NCBI GenBank assembly: GCA_036387415.1 | Contig: DASVTU010000026.1 | Coordinates: 53,880-117,879 of the forward strand | Source: DASVTU01 sp036387415 | GTDB taxonomy: Bacteria > Acidobacteriota > Blastocatellia > Pyrinomonadales > Pyrinomonadaceae | DNA length: 64,000 nt | Reading direction: 5' to 3' | Notes under the pieces: generated by a model | Database searches by the model: none | Seen by the model: only the letters and a program-made list of their open reading frames with translations | Told to the model about the DNA's origin: nothing | Part shown: positions 18,172 through 26,703 of the stretch, piece after piece | How positions within the stretch are numbered: the stretch's first letter is position 1 | How the letters are laid out: every line of letters begins with the position of its first letter | Position numbers and translations under genes: made by a program

Positions 18172-19698
18172 GTGTATCGAATCCTTTCCGAATCAACTTC
18201 CATCCCCGCCGATACGGCGGCTTTTATTAAACTGCTGAACAACTTGCCCGCACGACAACTGACGGACGCGGACGAGAACTTTTTTAGCCTGCATCGCGAA
18301 ATTGTCGTCACGCGTGCTCCCGGCAGGCTCGACTTGATGGGAGGCATCGCGGATTACTCCGGCTCGCTAGTTCTGGAACTCCCCATCGCCAACGCGACAC
18401 ACGTCGCTCTCCAACGCCGCAGCAACAGTGACATCCTCAAGATTGTCAGCCTCCAACACGATGCCTCCCAAACGCCGCGCACTTTTGAGATGTCGCTCAC
18501 TGATTTCACGTGTGCGGGCGAACCCGTGGAATATGAGACGGCGCGTGAACGCTTTCAGCAGCATCCCGATGACCACTGGGCTGCTTACGTCGCCGGGGCT
18601 TTCCTCGTTTTGATGCGCGAGCGTGGAGCGAGTTTCCGTGAGGGCGCACGCATTCTCATCAGTTCGGAAGTGCCGGAAGGCAAAGGTCTCAGTTCTTCTG
18701 CGGCCCTCGAAGTCGCGGTCATGCAGGCGGTCACGACCGCGTATGAGATACCACTGTCGCCGCCGGAGTTGGCGTTGCTTTGTCAGCGTGTCGAAAACCT
18801 TGTGGCTGGTGCGCCGTGCGGCGTGATGGATCAGATGACTTCAGCCTGCGGGGAGGCCGATAGGTTGCTCGCGTTGCTCTGTCAGCCGTGGGAGTTGCGT
18901 GGGAGCGTGAGGCTGCCGGAAGAACTGGAAGTGTGGGGCGTGGATTCGGGTATCCGTCACTCAATCGGCGGCGCGGACTATGGCACAGTTCGCACCGCCG
19001 CCTTCATGGGCTATCGAATTATCGCGGACGCCGCAGGGCTTCCCTTCCGCGATGCCGGAGGCGGTCTGATTGAGATTGATGATGCAAGATGGGGAGGCTA
19101 TCTCGCCAACGTCAACACGGAAGAATTTGAGAAAGACCTCGCGCGTCGGCTGCCCGAACGGATGCGCGGCGACGAGTTTTTGAGTAAATACAAAGGCATC
19201 ACAGACCGCGTGACCACCGTCACTCCCGAACGAAGTTATCCCGTACTGACGGCGACGAGGCATCCGATTTATGAACACGCGCGCGTCAAAAAATTCGCAG
19301 AAGTTTTGGAGAATTGGTCTGTGTTAGAGAATGAGTCTGCGCCTGACGAGCAGGCCGAGCTTCTAGGTGGGTTGATGTATCTCTCACACGAAAGCTACTC
19401 CGCCTGCGGTCTGGGTTCAGCAGGAACGGACGAACTCGTTAAACTTGTCCGTCAGGCCGGAACGGTGCGCGGTTTCTACGGCGCGAAGATTACGGGCGGC
19501 GGCAGCGGCGGCACGGTCGCGGTTCTTGCACGTCGCGGCGCAGCGGATGCAGTCCGTGCGATTGCAGCTGAGTATGCCCGTCGAACGGGGCGACCAGCCA
19601 TGTTGATTAACGGCTCATCTCCCGGCGCTGCCCGTTTCGGCCACTTGAAGTTATTGAAAGAACCGAGCATGACTCGCATCTTTAACGACGGCGAATAG
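18172..19698 (+). CDS. GHMP sugar kinase, galactokinase/L-arabinokinase type
   Basis: A 508-residue cytoplasmic GHMP kinase. Motif 1 is TRAPGRLDLMGGIADYSGS (48-66), motif 2 PEGKGLSSSAALE (168-180), the catalytic Asp lies in GVMDQM (about 220) and motif 3 is KITGGGSGG near 441. True galactokinases read GEHTDY at motif 1; here the Glu and His are Gly and Ile. The GRLDxMGGIADYSGS and WGxDSGIRHSxGGADYG motifs recall, from memory, the kinase domain of plant L-arabinokinase. So it may phosphorylate L-arabinose or have broadened galactokinase activity; the neighbouring galT argues for galactose. It is longer than GalK (about 380) through an N-terminal extension and an insert. Start GTG at 18172. Confidence 0.85.
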   Translation: MYRILSESTSIPADTAAFIKLLNNLPARQLTDADENFFSLHREIVVTRAPGRLDLMGGIADYSGSLVLELPIANATHVALQRRSNSDILKIVSLQHDASQTPRTFEMSLTDFTCAGEPVEYETARERFQQHPDDHWAAYVAGAFLVLMRERGASFREGARILISSEVPEGKGLSSSAALEVAVMQAVTTAYEIPLSPPELALLCQRVENLVAGAPCGVMDQMTSACGEADRLLALLCQPWELRGSVRLPEELEVWGVDSGIRHSIGGADYGTVRTAAFMGYRIIADAAGLPFRDAGGGLIEIDDARWGGYLANVNTEEFEKDLARRLPERMRGDEFLSKYKGITDRVTTVTPERSYPVLTATRHPIYEHARVKKFAEVLENWSVLENESAPDEQAELLGGLMYLSHESYSACGLGSAGTDELVKLVRQAGTVRGFYGAKITGGGSGGTVAVLARRGAADAVRAIAAEYARRTGRPAMLINGSSPGAARFGHLKLLKEPSMTRIFNDGE

Positions 19699-19710
19699 TA
19701 CGCCTGCTGT

Positions 19711-21258
19711 TTATGCGGGGCCTTCGATGTCGCTCACAGTCTCGCCTGACCGATTCGTCTCCAACTCCTTCCAAATCAGCACACTATGCGTCTCTTTGAG
19801 TAATAACGAACCGACAACAAACGTGATGGCGGCAACCAGTATCGGGTAATACAAACCCGCGTAAATGTTACCTGTCTCCGCGACGACCCACAGCCCGATG
19901 AGCGGCAGCATCCCGCCGAAAACGCCGTTGCCGATGTGATAGGGCAGCGAGAGCGCCGTGTACCTGATTTTCGCCGGAAAGGCTTCGACGAGGTAGGCGG
20001 CGATGGGGCCGTAAACCATCGTCACGAAGATAACTTGAATGAACACGATGAGGATTAACTTCCACGCCGTCGGATTGGTGATGAGGTTGGCGAAGTCAGT
20101 GTACGGGAGAACTTGTCTGGCGGGTTGCAACGCACCGTCGACGAGGGTCTGCGGAGTGAGATTAATCGCACCCGTCAGAGGGTTCCTTTGTGACGCGGCT
20201 GTCACCACGCGAGAGCCCGCCGCCGCCTGCATCGCCCTGTAGAGAGGAATGTAAGAGAGCGCGGCCAGCAGACAACCCGACATGATAATCCACTTGCGCC
20301 CGATACGGTCGGAGAGCGCGCCGAAAAGGACGAAGAAGGGCATCCCCATGAGGAGCGCGATGGCGACGATATAGTTTGCCGACGTGCCATTCACATTGAG
20401 AATCGTTTGCATGTAGAACAGTGCGTAGAACTGCCCCGTGTACCAGACGACGCCTTGCCCGGCGGTCGCGCCGAAAAGCGAGATGAGCACGCGTTTCAAA
20501 TTGTCCCACTGTGCGAACGCCTCTTTGAGCGGCTTGGCCGAAGTCATCCCTGCGCCCTTGATGTGCTTGAAAATCGGCGACTCCTTCATCCGCAGACGGA
20601 TATAAAGCGAGACGCCGACGAGCAGTATCGAGATGAGAAACGGGATACGCCAACCCCACGCGCTGAAAGCCTCACGGCTCATCATATTCTGCAAAGCAAG
20701 GATGACGGCTAAGGAAACGAACAGCCCAAGCGTCGCCGTGATTTGGATGAAGCTCGTATAGAAGCCTCGTTTTCCATCCGGCACATGCTCGGCGACGTAA
20801 ACGGCAGCCCCACCATACTCACCGCCGAGCGCCAGCCCTTGCAGAACACGAATCAATAGAAGAATGATTGGCGCGGCTAGCCCGATGGTCGCGTAAGTCG
20901 GGATGAAGCCGATGAGTGCCGTCGCGCCGCCCATAATCAGCAGCGTGACGAGGAAGGCATACTTGCGCCCCACCAAATCGCCGACGCGCCCGAAAAAGAG
21001 CGCACCGAAAGGACGTACGACAAAGCCGACGGCGAATGTTGAGAGATAGGCGATGAGCGCCAGCGTCTCATTGCCCTTCGGGTAAAAGAGGGGTGAGATA
21101 ACCGTCGCAAGGCTGCCGAAGATGTAGAAGTCGTACCACTCAATCATGGTGCCGACGGCGGATGCGGCAATCACTTGCCAGATTTTATAGTCACGACCCG
21201 TTTCAAAGGCGGGCGTATCGGCAACATCTGCTGTTAAAGAGGAAGGGTTCCCAGACAT
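19711..21258 (-). CDS. MFS transporter, metabolite:H+ symporter (MHS) family
   Basis: A 515-residue, about 12-helix transporter. Family signatures: GTMIEWYDFYIFGSLA in helix 1, FFGRVGDLVGRKY in the loop between helices 2 and 3, and LLLIRVLQGLALGGEYGGAAVYVAEH in helix 4, all typical of ShiA/ProP/KgtP relatives. A longer periplasmic insert (about 350-390) is present, then a second DRIGRKW motif. Substrates in this family are organic acids, betaines or shikimate; the actual one cannot be told. It is convergent with the GHMP kinase (12 bp between stops), so it is not part of that operon. Confidence 0.9.
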   Translation of the reverse strand: MSGNPSSLTADVADTPAFETGRDYKIWQVIAASAVGTMIEWYDFYIFGSLATVISPLFYPKGNETLALIAYLSTFAVGFVVRPFGALFFGRVGDLVGRKYAFLVTLLIMGGATALIGFIPTYATIGLAAPIILLLIRVLQGLALGGEYGGAAVYVAEHVPDGKRGFYTSFIQITATLGLFVSLAVILALQNMMSREAFSAWGWRIPFLISILLVGVSLYIRLRMKESPIFKHIKGAGMTSAKPLKEAFAQWDNLKRVLISLFGATAGQGVVWYTGQFYALFYMQTILNVNGTSANYIVAIALLMGMPFFVLFGALSDRIGRKWIIMSGCLLAALSYIPLYRAMQAAAGSRVVTAASQRNPLTGAINLTPQTLVDGALQPARQVLPYTDFANLITNPTAWKLILIVFIQVIFVTMVYGPIAAYLVEAFPAKIRYTALSLPYHIGNGVFGGMLPLIGLWVVAETGNIYAGLYYPILVAAITFVVGSLLLKETHSVLIWKELETNRSGETVSDIEGPA

Positions 21259-21377
21259 TGCAGAGTTATAACGTCATTAATGAAAATCTTGCAACCGTCA
21301 GGCTCCGTTCAAGGGTACGGTTAGTAATTCTTTACTCATCACTGAAGTGTTTCATGTATGAGCACTTCAGCCGAAGG

Positions 21378-21408
21378 GCATAACGCTCCGCTTTCACCGC
21401 TCCGCGCG
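21378..21408 (+). repeat. Degenerate copy of the TAACGYCCGG intergenic repeat
   Basis: GCATAACGCTCCGCTTTCACC followed by a CGCGCG end resembles the repeats at 33486 and 34861 (shared GCnTAACG... and CCGCGC) but is more diverged. It lies between the MHS transporter start and the small peptide gene. Confidence 0.3.
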
Positions 21409-21529
21409 TGCAGTCTTCAAGCAAGCCATTTGAAGGCAAGTATGAGAGGAATGTTGTCGCGGAGTCGGTTGAAAGAGGAGCGTTATGCAACCGTGTATGT
21501 GATTACAAACCAGACTTATGGCGAGATGA

Positions 21530-21682
21530 TTACTCGCTATGCTGGACAGGATTGATGCCGCTACTGGGCGGAGTCGCGGTGCGTTCGCTATGTTGGACAG
21601 GATTGATGCCTTTGCTCGTCGTATCTAAAGCAGGCGACGAAAGAGCAATTAACAGCGCAATCAACGTAACTATGGTAGACAT
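21530..21682 (-). CDS. Small exported peptide with duplicated GINPVQHSE motif
   Basis: A 50-residue frame with a strong ribosome site (AAAGGAGAA, 3-4 bases before ATG 21682). Residues 2-14 (STIVTLIALLIAL) form a hydrophobic export or anchor segment. The rest contains GINPVQHSE at about 25-33 and again at 42-50, the very C-terminus, separated by RTATPPSS. I know no family. It is transcribed away from a TPR-containing regulator that starts 422 bp to the right. A signal sequence plus a repeated short terminal peptide beside a TPR regulator recalls peptide-pheromone systems, but this is only an analogy. The ribosome site and repeat are direct observations; that it is translated is inference. Confidence 0.5.
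   Translation of the reverse strand: MSTIVTLIALLIALSSPALDTTSKGINPVQHSERTATPPSSGINPVQHSE
21535..21610. repeat. Two 25-bp direct repeats, 51 bp apart
   Basis: The 25 bp copies at 21535-21559 and 21586-21610 differ at one base. The period of 51 bp keeps reading frame, and on the reverse strand both encode GINPVQHSE at the end of the small peptide. Confidence 0.85.
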
Positions 21683-22059
21683 AAGTTCTCCTTTAATTGG
21701 GGTAGAGGGGACACATGCGTTTGTCATGCGCCGCGCAATGGGGATGCATCAGGTTTCTCTTCTGCCCGCGGCTCTGTATGAAAGACCGAGCGCATGCAGC
21801 GCCGCACCGAATGCCTGTAGACCAGACGCCTGTCTGACCCAATTCAATATCACGAACTAGCCAGCATCACAACGGTTCAGCCTCCGTCTGTGTGGACGCG
21901 TACGTCGCGGCTTGAATGCCTTTGCTTCGTCTGTCGTAGCGCGTTAGAATCGCCGCCTGCGTGATGGCGCTCATGCGCCTCGTATCGACCGCGCTAGCTT
22001 CTCGTCCCACGCGACGCATCATGCGTCAACCGTGCATAAAATGTCCTAAGAAAATCCTC

Positions 22060-22081
22060 GGAAATTTCTTGGAAATTTCCC
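22060..22081. promoter_or_regulatory. 11-bp tandem repeat, candidate autoregulatory site
   Basis: GGAAATTTCTT and GGAAATTTCCC lie head to tail, 23 bases before the start codon of an OmpR-type regulator. OmpR/PhoB winged helices bind direct repeats about 10-11 bp apart, so this is a natural candidate for self-regulation. Each unit also contains the palindrome GAAATTTC. Confidence 0.5.
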
Positions 22082-22104
22082 GGAGAGAGTTTTGGAGAGA
22101 TTTG

Positions 22105-24732
22105 ATGACGATCAAAGACGAGCAGGTGCAGAGTTTCTACGACTTCGGCCCGTTTCGTATCGACGCCTCGCAAAGAGTCCTGCTCAAAGACGGCGAATTG
22201 GTAAAGCTGACTCCGAAACTCTTCGACACTCTTTTCGCGCTTGTGCAAAGCGGTGGGCGGGTCGTCGAGAAGGGTGATTTGATGGAAGCCGTGTGGCCTG
22301 ACGTGGCCGTCGAAGAGAGCAATCTCACCGCGAACGTCTCGCTACTGAGGAAAATTCTCGGCGAAGGCACGGGCGCGGGAAGGTACATCGAAACGCTGCC
22401 CAAACGCGGTTATCGCTTCGCCGCCGAAGTGCGCGAAGTGTCGAGCGCGGATAGCAACATGCTTGTGCGTCAACAGCGCACGCGGGCGCGCATCGTCGTG
22501 CGTGAGGAGTTTGAAGACGACCTCACGACGGGTGCGTTTGCAAAGGACGACGGCGTGCGCGCCGCCGCGCAACTCGCTTCGGGCGACGCGCGTCTGCGTG
22601 AAATGCTTGAGATGCGCCCGAATAACCTCGCGTGGCAGTTGACGCCGCTCGTCGGGCGCGAGCTTGAGGCGTCGGAGGTCGTAGAACTTTTGCGGGACGG
22701 GAGCGTACGGCTGGCGACGATGACGGGCGTCGGCGGGACGGGTAAAACCAGACTCGCGCAGGAGGTTGCGCGCAGGTCGCTGCCCTATTTTGCGGACGGC
22801 GTGTTTTTCGTCGAGCTGGCGGCAGTCAACGACGCAGGACTCGTCGCTTCGTCAATCGCGCAGACGTTCGGCGTCAAGGAAGCAGGCGTCGGGTCTTTGA
22901 CGGATGCGCTGAAGAATTACTTACGCGAAAAGCAGATGTTGCTCGTCGTTGATAACTTCGAGCAGGTGACAGCCGCCGCGCCTCTGTTGGCGGAATTGCT
23001 GTCGGCCTCGACGCAGTTGAAAATACTTGTGACGAGCCGCACGCTGCTTCATTTAAGCGCCGAGCGCGAGTTCAAAGTCCCGCCGCTCGCCGTGCCTTCA
23101 AGCGACGCCGAAGTGTCGGCGGAGGAATTGATGCAGTCGGAAGCGCCGCAACTTTTCGTCGAGCGAGCGCGGGCGGTCAAGCCGAACTTTACGCTAACGG
23201 ATGAGAATGCCCGGAGCGTGGCGGAGATATGCGCGCGGCTCGACGGTTTGCCGTTGGCGATTGAACTCGCCGCCGCGCGCGCCAAGATATTGTCGCCGCA
23301 AGCCATCTCTGCGCGTCTTGAGAATCGCTTGAAGCTTCTGACGGGAGGCGCGCGTGATTTGCCCGCCCGCCAGCGAACGATGCGCGGGGCTATCGAGTGG
23401 AGCTACGAACTACTGAATGAAGGCGAGCAGGCACTGTTTCGGCGTCTGGCCGTTTTCGCCGATGGCTTTTTAATCGAAGCGGCGGAAGCAATCTTGAGCG
23501 GCGAGCAACGGGCAGCGAGCGTCGGAGGCGTGCAACAGAATGCGTCTGCTCTGTCGCCTCTGACAGACGTGCTTGACCTCATCACGTCGCTGTATGACAA
23601 CAATCTGCTGGTGCAGAGAGAACGTGCAGACGGCGAATCGCGTTTCCGTCTACTCGAAGTCGTGCGCGAGTATGCGCTGGAAGTTTTGCAGGCGAGCGGC
23701 GAGGGCGAAGCGTTGAGAGAGAATCACGCACGCTATTTTCTAGCGTTGGCGGAGGAGGCTGAGCCTGAGTTTTTTGGCGAGCGGGGAGCAAAGTGGCTCG
23801 ACCGACTTGAGGAGGAGCATGACAATCTTCGTGCGGCGCTTTCATGGTCGGCTTCGAGCGACGCAGAGACGGCGATAAATTTGGTCGCCGCGTTGCGTAG
23901 TTTCTGGACTCTACATAACCACCTGACGGAAGGGCGTCGATGGCTCGAAACGGCGTTGGAGTTAGGTCATGCTGGGCCTGCCGATGTGCGCTTCAAACTG
24001 CTGCACGGGCTTGGTCAGGCCGCGCTCTATCATGGCGACAGGGAAACGGCACGCAGGATGTACGAGCAAGGATTGGCGACGGGTAGAGCGGCGGGCAACA
24101 AACGGCAAATCGCTCTCTCTCACAGGGGCTTGGGAGCAGTGGCGAAGCAGCAAGGCGACATCGCGGCTGCACGAAAGTTTATTGAAGCAGGGTTGAGGAC
24201 GAGCCGCGAGTTGAACGACAAATTCGGCATCGCCGTTTCGCTCAATGCTCTGGGAGATTTAGCGCGCATGGAAGACGATTACGCGCTGGCGCGTCCGTTC
24301 TTCGAGGAAGCTTTGGCGATTTCCAGACATCTCGGTAATAAAGAAGGTGTGTGCGGTTGCCTTAACAATCTGGGAGCAGTCGCTTATGGCGAAGGCGACT
24401 ACGAGGCGGCGCGCACGCACTACGCCGAAGCGTTAGCGACGGCTCAGGAGTTGGGAGATAAAGTGACAATCTCATATTCACTGGATGGCTTTGCCGCTCT
24501 CGCCGCCGCGCGTGGCGATGCCGCCTGCGCGACGCGGCTTGCGGGCGCGTCGCAACGCTTGCGCGAATCACTCGGTTTCGAGACAGAGCCCGCCGAAAGC
24601 CGTTTCCGCAACGCTTACCTCAATGGACTCCGCCGCGTGCTCGACGAAGAAGCGTTTGCCTCGCTATACAAGCAGGGGCGAACGCTCAAGACGGGCGAAG
24701 CAATCGCGCTCGCTTTAGATGAAAGCATTTAA
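22105..24732 (+). CDS. STAND-type transcriptional regulator: OmpR winged helix, NB-ARC ATPase, TPRs
   Basis: An 875-residue cytoplasmic regulator. ATG 22105 has GGAGAGA 6 bases upstream; in-frame codons back to 21961 lack such a site. Residues about 12-107 form an OmpR/PhoB winged helix (FGPFRIDASQRVLLKDGE ... YIETLPKRGYRF). A P-loop ATPase follows with Walker A GVGGTGKT (about 208-215), Walker B MLLVVDNFEQV, and the GLPLAIELAAARAK sensor typical of NB-ARC/SWACOS ATPases. The C-terminal third holds four to five TPRs (for example LGAVAKQQGDIAAARKFIEAG). Such proteins oligomerise on ligand binding to the repeats and activate transcription. Target genes are unknown; the divergent small-peptide gene is the nearest candidate. 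Common in Acidobacteriota. Confidence 0.9.
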   Translation: MTIKDEQVQSFYDFGPFRIDASQRVLLKDGELVKLTPKLFDTLFALVQSGGRVVEKGDLMEAVWPDVAVEESNLTANVSLLRKILGEGTGAGRYIETLPKRGYRFAAEVREVSSADSNMLVRQQRTRARIVVREEFEDDLTTGAFAKDDGVRAAAQLASGDARLREMLEMRPNNLAWQLTPLVGRELEASEVVELLRDGSVRLATMTGVGGTGKTRLAQEVARRSLPYFADGVFFVELAAVNDAGLVASSIAQTFGVKEAGVGSLTDALKNYLREKQMLLVVDNFEQVTAAAPLLAELLSASTQLKILVTSRTLLHLSAEREFKVPPLAVPSSDAEVSAEELMQSEAPQLFVERARAVKPNFTLTDENARSVAEICARLDGLPLAIELAAARAKILSPQAISARLENRLKLLTGGARDLPARQRTMRGAIEWSYELLNEGEQALFRRLAVFADGFLIEAAEAILSGEQRAASVGGVQQNASALSPLTDVLDLITSLYDNNLLVQRERADGESRFRLLEVVREYALEVLQASGEGEALRENHARYFLALAEEAEPEFFGERGAKWLDRLEEEHDNLRAALSWSASSDAETAINLVAALRSFWTLHNHLTEGRRWLETALELGHAGPADVRFKLLHGLGQAALYHGDRETARRMYEQGLATGRAAGNKRQIALSHRGLGAVAKQQGDIAAARKFIEAGLRTSRELNDKFGIAVSLNALGDLARMEDDYALARPFFEEALAISRHLGNKEGVCGCLNNLGAVAYGEGDYEAARTHYAEALATAQELGDKVTISYSLDGFAALAAARGDAACATRLAGASQRLRESLGFETEPAESRFRNAYLNGLRRVLDEEAFASLYKQGRTLKTGEAIALALDESI

Positions 24733-24743
24733 TTCGAGCGTCC

Positions 24744-24766
24744 GTTTGAGTGAGTTGTCAGGCGTC
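24744..24766. repeat. attC-end-like repeat (GAGTGAGTTGTCAGGC)
   Basis: GTTTGAGTGAGTTGTCAGGCG lies just after the regulator's stop. Relatives occur at 26635 and 28066. The GTT...GGC end recalls the R' half (GTTRRRY) of integron attC sites. It marks the start of a block of accessory genes. Confidence 0.4.
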
Positions 24767-24858
24767 GCTCGCTATTTCTTGAAGAGATTTTCTAAAGCGT
24801 CAGAGGGTCTATCAATATTGAAATATATGTCTACTTATATAATTTGAGGGGTGAGAAA

Positions 24859-25581
24859 ATGGCGTTGACGCTGACCGCTCATTTCCGTTATTCAAAACTC
24901 AATACGCTGGTCATGCGCGCCGGATACGGATGGGGTCAAGTCAGCACAAGCGGCAATGTCTGCACGCTCATTTGCAGTAAGGATATTAAACACCCGCCGT
25001 CGGAAATAGTACCAATCAGAGCGCTTATCTCACTACAAATACAGTTCTGCACCGGCCTCGACCTCGCCGCGACCTTTCTGATGCTCGGCAAAATGTGGAG
25101 CGTAAACAGACTCCAATTGAAAAATTGCGGCATTAAAGAACTGCCGCCGGAGATGCAGGCGCTCACCGATATAGTCGATCTCGATTTCGGTAATGAAGGC
25201 AATGCAAGTGCTAATGAGTTTACAACTTTTCCGCCCGAATTCGGCTTAATGAAACGGCTGCGTTATCTCAAACTACACCACAACTCAAAGTTTAAGCGGT
25301 TTCCGCCGGAGGTGGCGAAACTGACCAACTTAAACCACATCGGCTTGAGAGGCTTTCGTTCATTGCCGGAAAATATTGAGTTAATTCCGAATCTGAAAGA
25401 CTTAAAATTAACTTATAGCGGAATCGTCCCAAAACAAATCGTGCCGCTCGTTGCCCGCCCGAATGGTCTCAAGTCGGTGACGGTTGGTGAAGCATACTTT
25501 GATATGTATAAAGAACTCGCCGCGAAATATCCTGATTTCTCCGTTGTTTGTGAACAGACTTCAATGCGTGGAGATTATTAA
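24859..25581 (+). CDS. Leucine-rich-repeat protein
   Basis: A 240-residue protein from ATG 24859 (GAGGGGTGAG upstream). The first 75 residues are of unknown type (MALTLTAHFRYSK, KDIKHPPSEIVPI). From about 85 on, degenerate bacterial LRRs of 22-24 residues appear: LQLKNCGIKELPPEMQAL, LRYLKLHHNSKFKRFPPEVA, LNHIGLRGFRSLPENIE, LKDLKLTYSGIVPKQI. The spacing of LxxLxL and LPxx fits plant-type or Ymo-type bacterial LRRs used in protein binding. No signal peptide or membrane segment. Its base composition is less GC-rich than the flanking core genes, and attC-like repeats lie on both sides of its neighbourhood, so acquisition by transfer is plausible. The partner is unknown. Confidence 0.75.
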   Translation: MALTLTAHFRYSKLNTLVMRAGYGWGQVSTSGNVCTLICSKDIKHPPSEIVPIRALISLQIQFCTGLDLAATFLMLGKMWSVNRLQLKNCGIKELPPEMQALTDIVDLDFGNEGNASANEFTTFPPEFGLMKRLRYLKLHHNSKFKRFPPEVAKLTNLNHIGLRGFRSLPENIELIPNLKDLKLTYSGIVPKQIVPLVARPNGLKSVTVGEAYFDMYKELAAKYPDFSVVCEQTSMRGDY

Positions 25582-25623
25582 TGTCATCGCGTGCAGAAAC
25601 TTGAATGATGACCAAAACCATAT

Positions 25624-25854
25624 TCAATCGCAGTGCGCTGTGACGAGAAGACGGTCAACCGCATTCGGATCAAGCGCGCCATCTCGTTCGGGTATCCGCC
25701 CGACGATGCGCGCAGCCTGCTGATTGCCCAAGACTGCAAACTCTCGAAGCACCTCTGACTTAATGACAGGTTCGCGTTCAAGCGTTTCCGAATTGAAAGA
25801 GACGATTGCGTCCGAAACTTCCGGCCCGTTTCGCGGGATGTCAAATAACCCCAT
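25624..25854 (-). CDS. Small hypothetical protein, possibly truncated
   Basis: A 76-residue frame from ATG 25854, with AAGGGA about 9 bases upstream. The sequence is acidic and helix-rich (SETLEREPVIKSEVLREFAVLG and DPNAVDRLLVTAHCD) and looks like real protein rather than noise. It ends abruptly at TGA, as if the C-terminus were lost. No family recognised. Overlapping alternative frames exist, and no neighbour explains it. It lies between the LRR gene and an attC-like repeat at 25903, so it could be a cassette remnant. Confidence 0.4.
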   Translation of the reverse strand: MGLFDIPRNGPEVSDAIVSFNSETLEREPVIKSEVLREFAVLGNQQAARIVGRIPERDGALDPNAVDRLLVTAHCD

Positions 25855-25902
25855 AGCTTTAATCCCTTATATCACTATCAAGAGCACTGAAATAATAGAA
25901 GC

Positions 25903-25932
25903 ATCTAACGCCCTGCATCATCAGCCACGCAC
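25903..25932 (+). repeat. TAACGCCCtGCATC intergenic repeat with inverted arms
   Basis: GCATCTAACGCCCTGCATCA matches the 5' part of the repeats at 33486 and 34861. CCACGCAC at 25925-25932 is complementary to GTGCGTGG at 26002-26009, so a long hairpin of about 85 bp can form. It lies just beyond the stop of the TMEM175-like gene. Confidence 0.45.
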
Positions 25933-26015
25933 GCAACGTGATTCGCGGCGAGTTCTCGACGAGAGGCAGGGTGATTCGTGGTCGGGGTGCACGCCGTTGT
26001 TGTGCGTGGCGCTAA

Positions 26016-26600
26016 TCATGGCGTCGGTTCGTTGAGCGTCTTCTCAATGCGACGGTCAGGGATAAGCCACATGACCGCAACCAGAACGTACAACGCGCAG
26101 GCCAGCCACCACTTCACAAAGGCAAGGGGAATTGCCACCGCATAAAGCAGCACCGACACCTTGCCTTTGAAGTCGTTACCGAGCGCCTTCGCCAAAACGG
26201 AATCCCTGCCGTGGTATGAAATAAGGATGCGGGCAAGGATGAAGTAGGCTATTCCCGCGAATAGTAGTACGACGCCATAAGCGGCGACGGGCCAGGCGGC
26301 GAAGTGGGTTTCGCCCATCCAGCCAGTGACGAAAGGAGTTAGCGACAGCCAGAACAGTAGATGCAGATTAGCCCACAGGATGCGGCCATTGACATGCCGG
26401 ACAGCATGTAACAGGTGATGGTGGTTGTTCCAATAGATGCCGACGAAAGTAAAACTCAGCACATAGCTCAGAAATATAGGGATGAGTGTGCCAAGCGCGT
26501 CTAAGTCGATTCCGTGCGGCACCTTCATTTCCAACACCATGATAGTGATGATGATAGCGAGCACACCATCGCTGAACGCTTCCAAACGCCCCTTACCCAT
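26016..26600 (-). CDS. TMEM175-family (DUF1211) membrane channel protein
   Basis: A 194-residue six-helix protein. The N-terminal signature RLEAFSDGVLAIIITIMVLE is the FSD motif of bacterial TMEM175/DUF1211 proteins, whose Leu/Ile residues form the ion-selectivity constriction; characterised members are potassium-permeable channels. HHH in the loop after helix 2 (YWNNHHHLLH) is also typical. ATG 26600 has GGAG 8 bases upstream. It lies downstream of the DUF3179 gene on the same strand, with an attC-like repeat in the 103 bp gap and another beyond its stop, an arrangement like gene cassettes. Its role here is unknown beyond ion transport. Confidence 0.88.
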   Translation of the reverse strand: MGKGRLEAFSDGVLAIIITIMVLEMKVPHGIDLDALGTLIPIFLSYVLSFTFVGIYWNNHHHLLHAVRHVNGRILWANLHLLFWLSLTPFVTGWMGETHFAAWPVAAYGVVLLFAGIAYFILARILISYHGRDSVLAKALGNDFKGKVSVLLYAVAIPLAFVKWWLACALYVLVAVMWLIPDRRIEKTLNEPTP

Positions 26601-26634
26601 TCACAATCTCCATTTAACTGCTGATTCGCGAGTC

Positions 26635-26656
26635 CGGTTGGATGAGTTGTTAGATT
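26635..26656. repeat. attC-end-like repeat (GGATGAGTTGTTAGAT)
   Basis: CCGGTTGGATGAGTTGTTAG followed by ATTG is a relative of the motifs at 24744 and 28066. GTTAGAT exactly fits the attC R' consensus GTTRRRY. It separates the TMEM175-like and DUF3179 genes. Confidence 0.4.
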
Positions 26657-26703
26657 GCGGCGACGCTCATATCGCAGTAGCTTTTAATGACCTGTCATTT
26701 CGT

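Noticed and set aside
25908..26038. A complete integron attC from ATCTAAC to GTTGAGC
   Set aside because: The right-hand GTTGAGC lies inside the TMEM175-like coding sequence and the two ends are only partly complementary.
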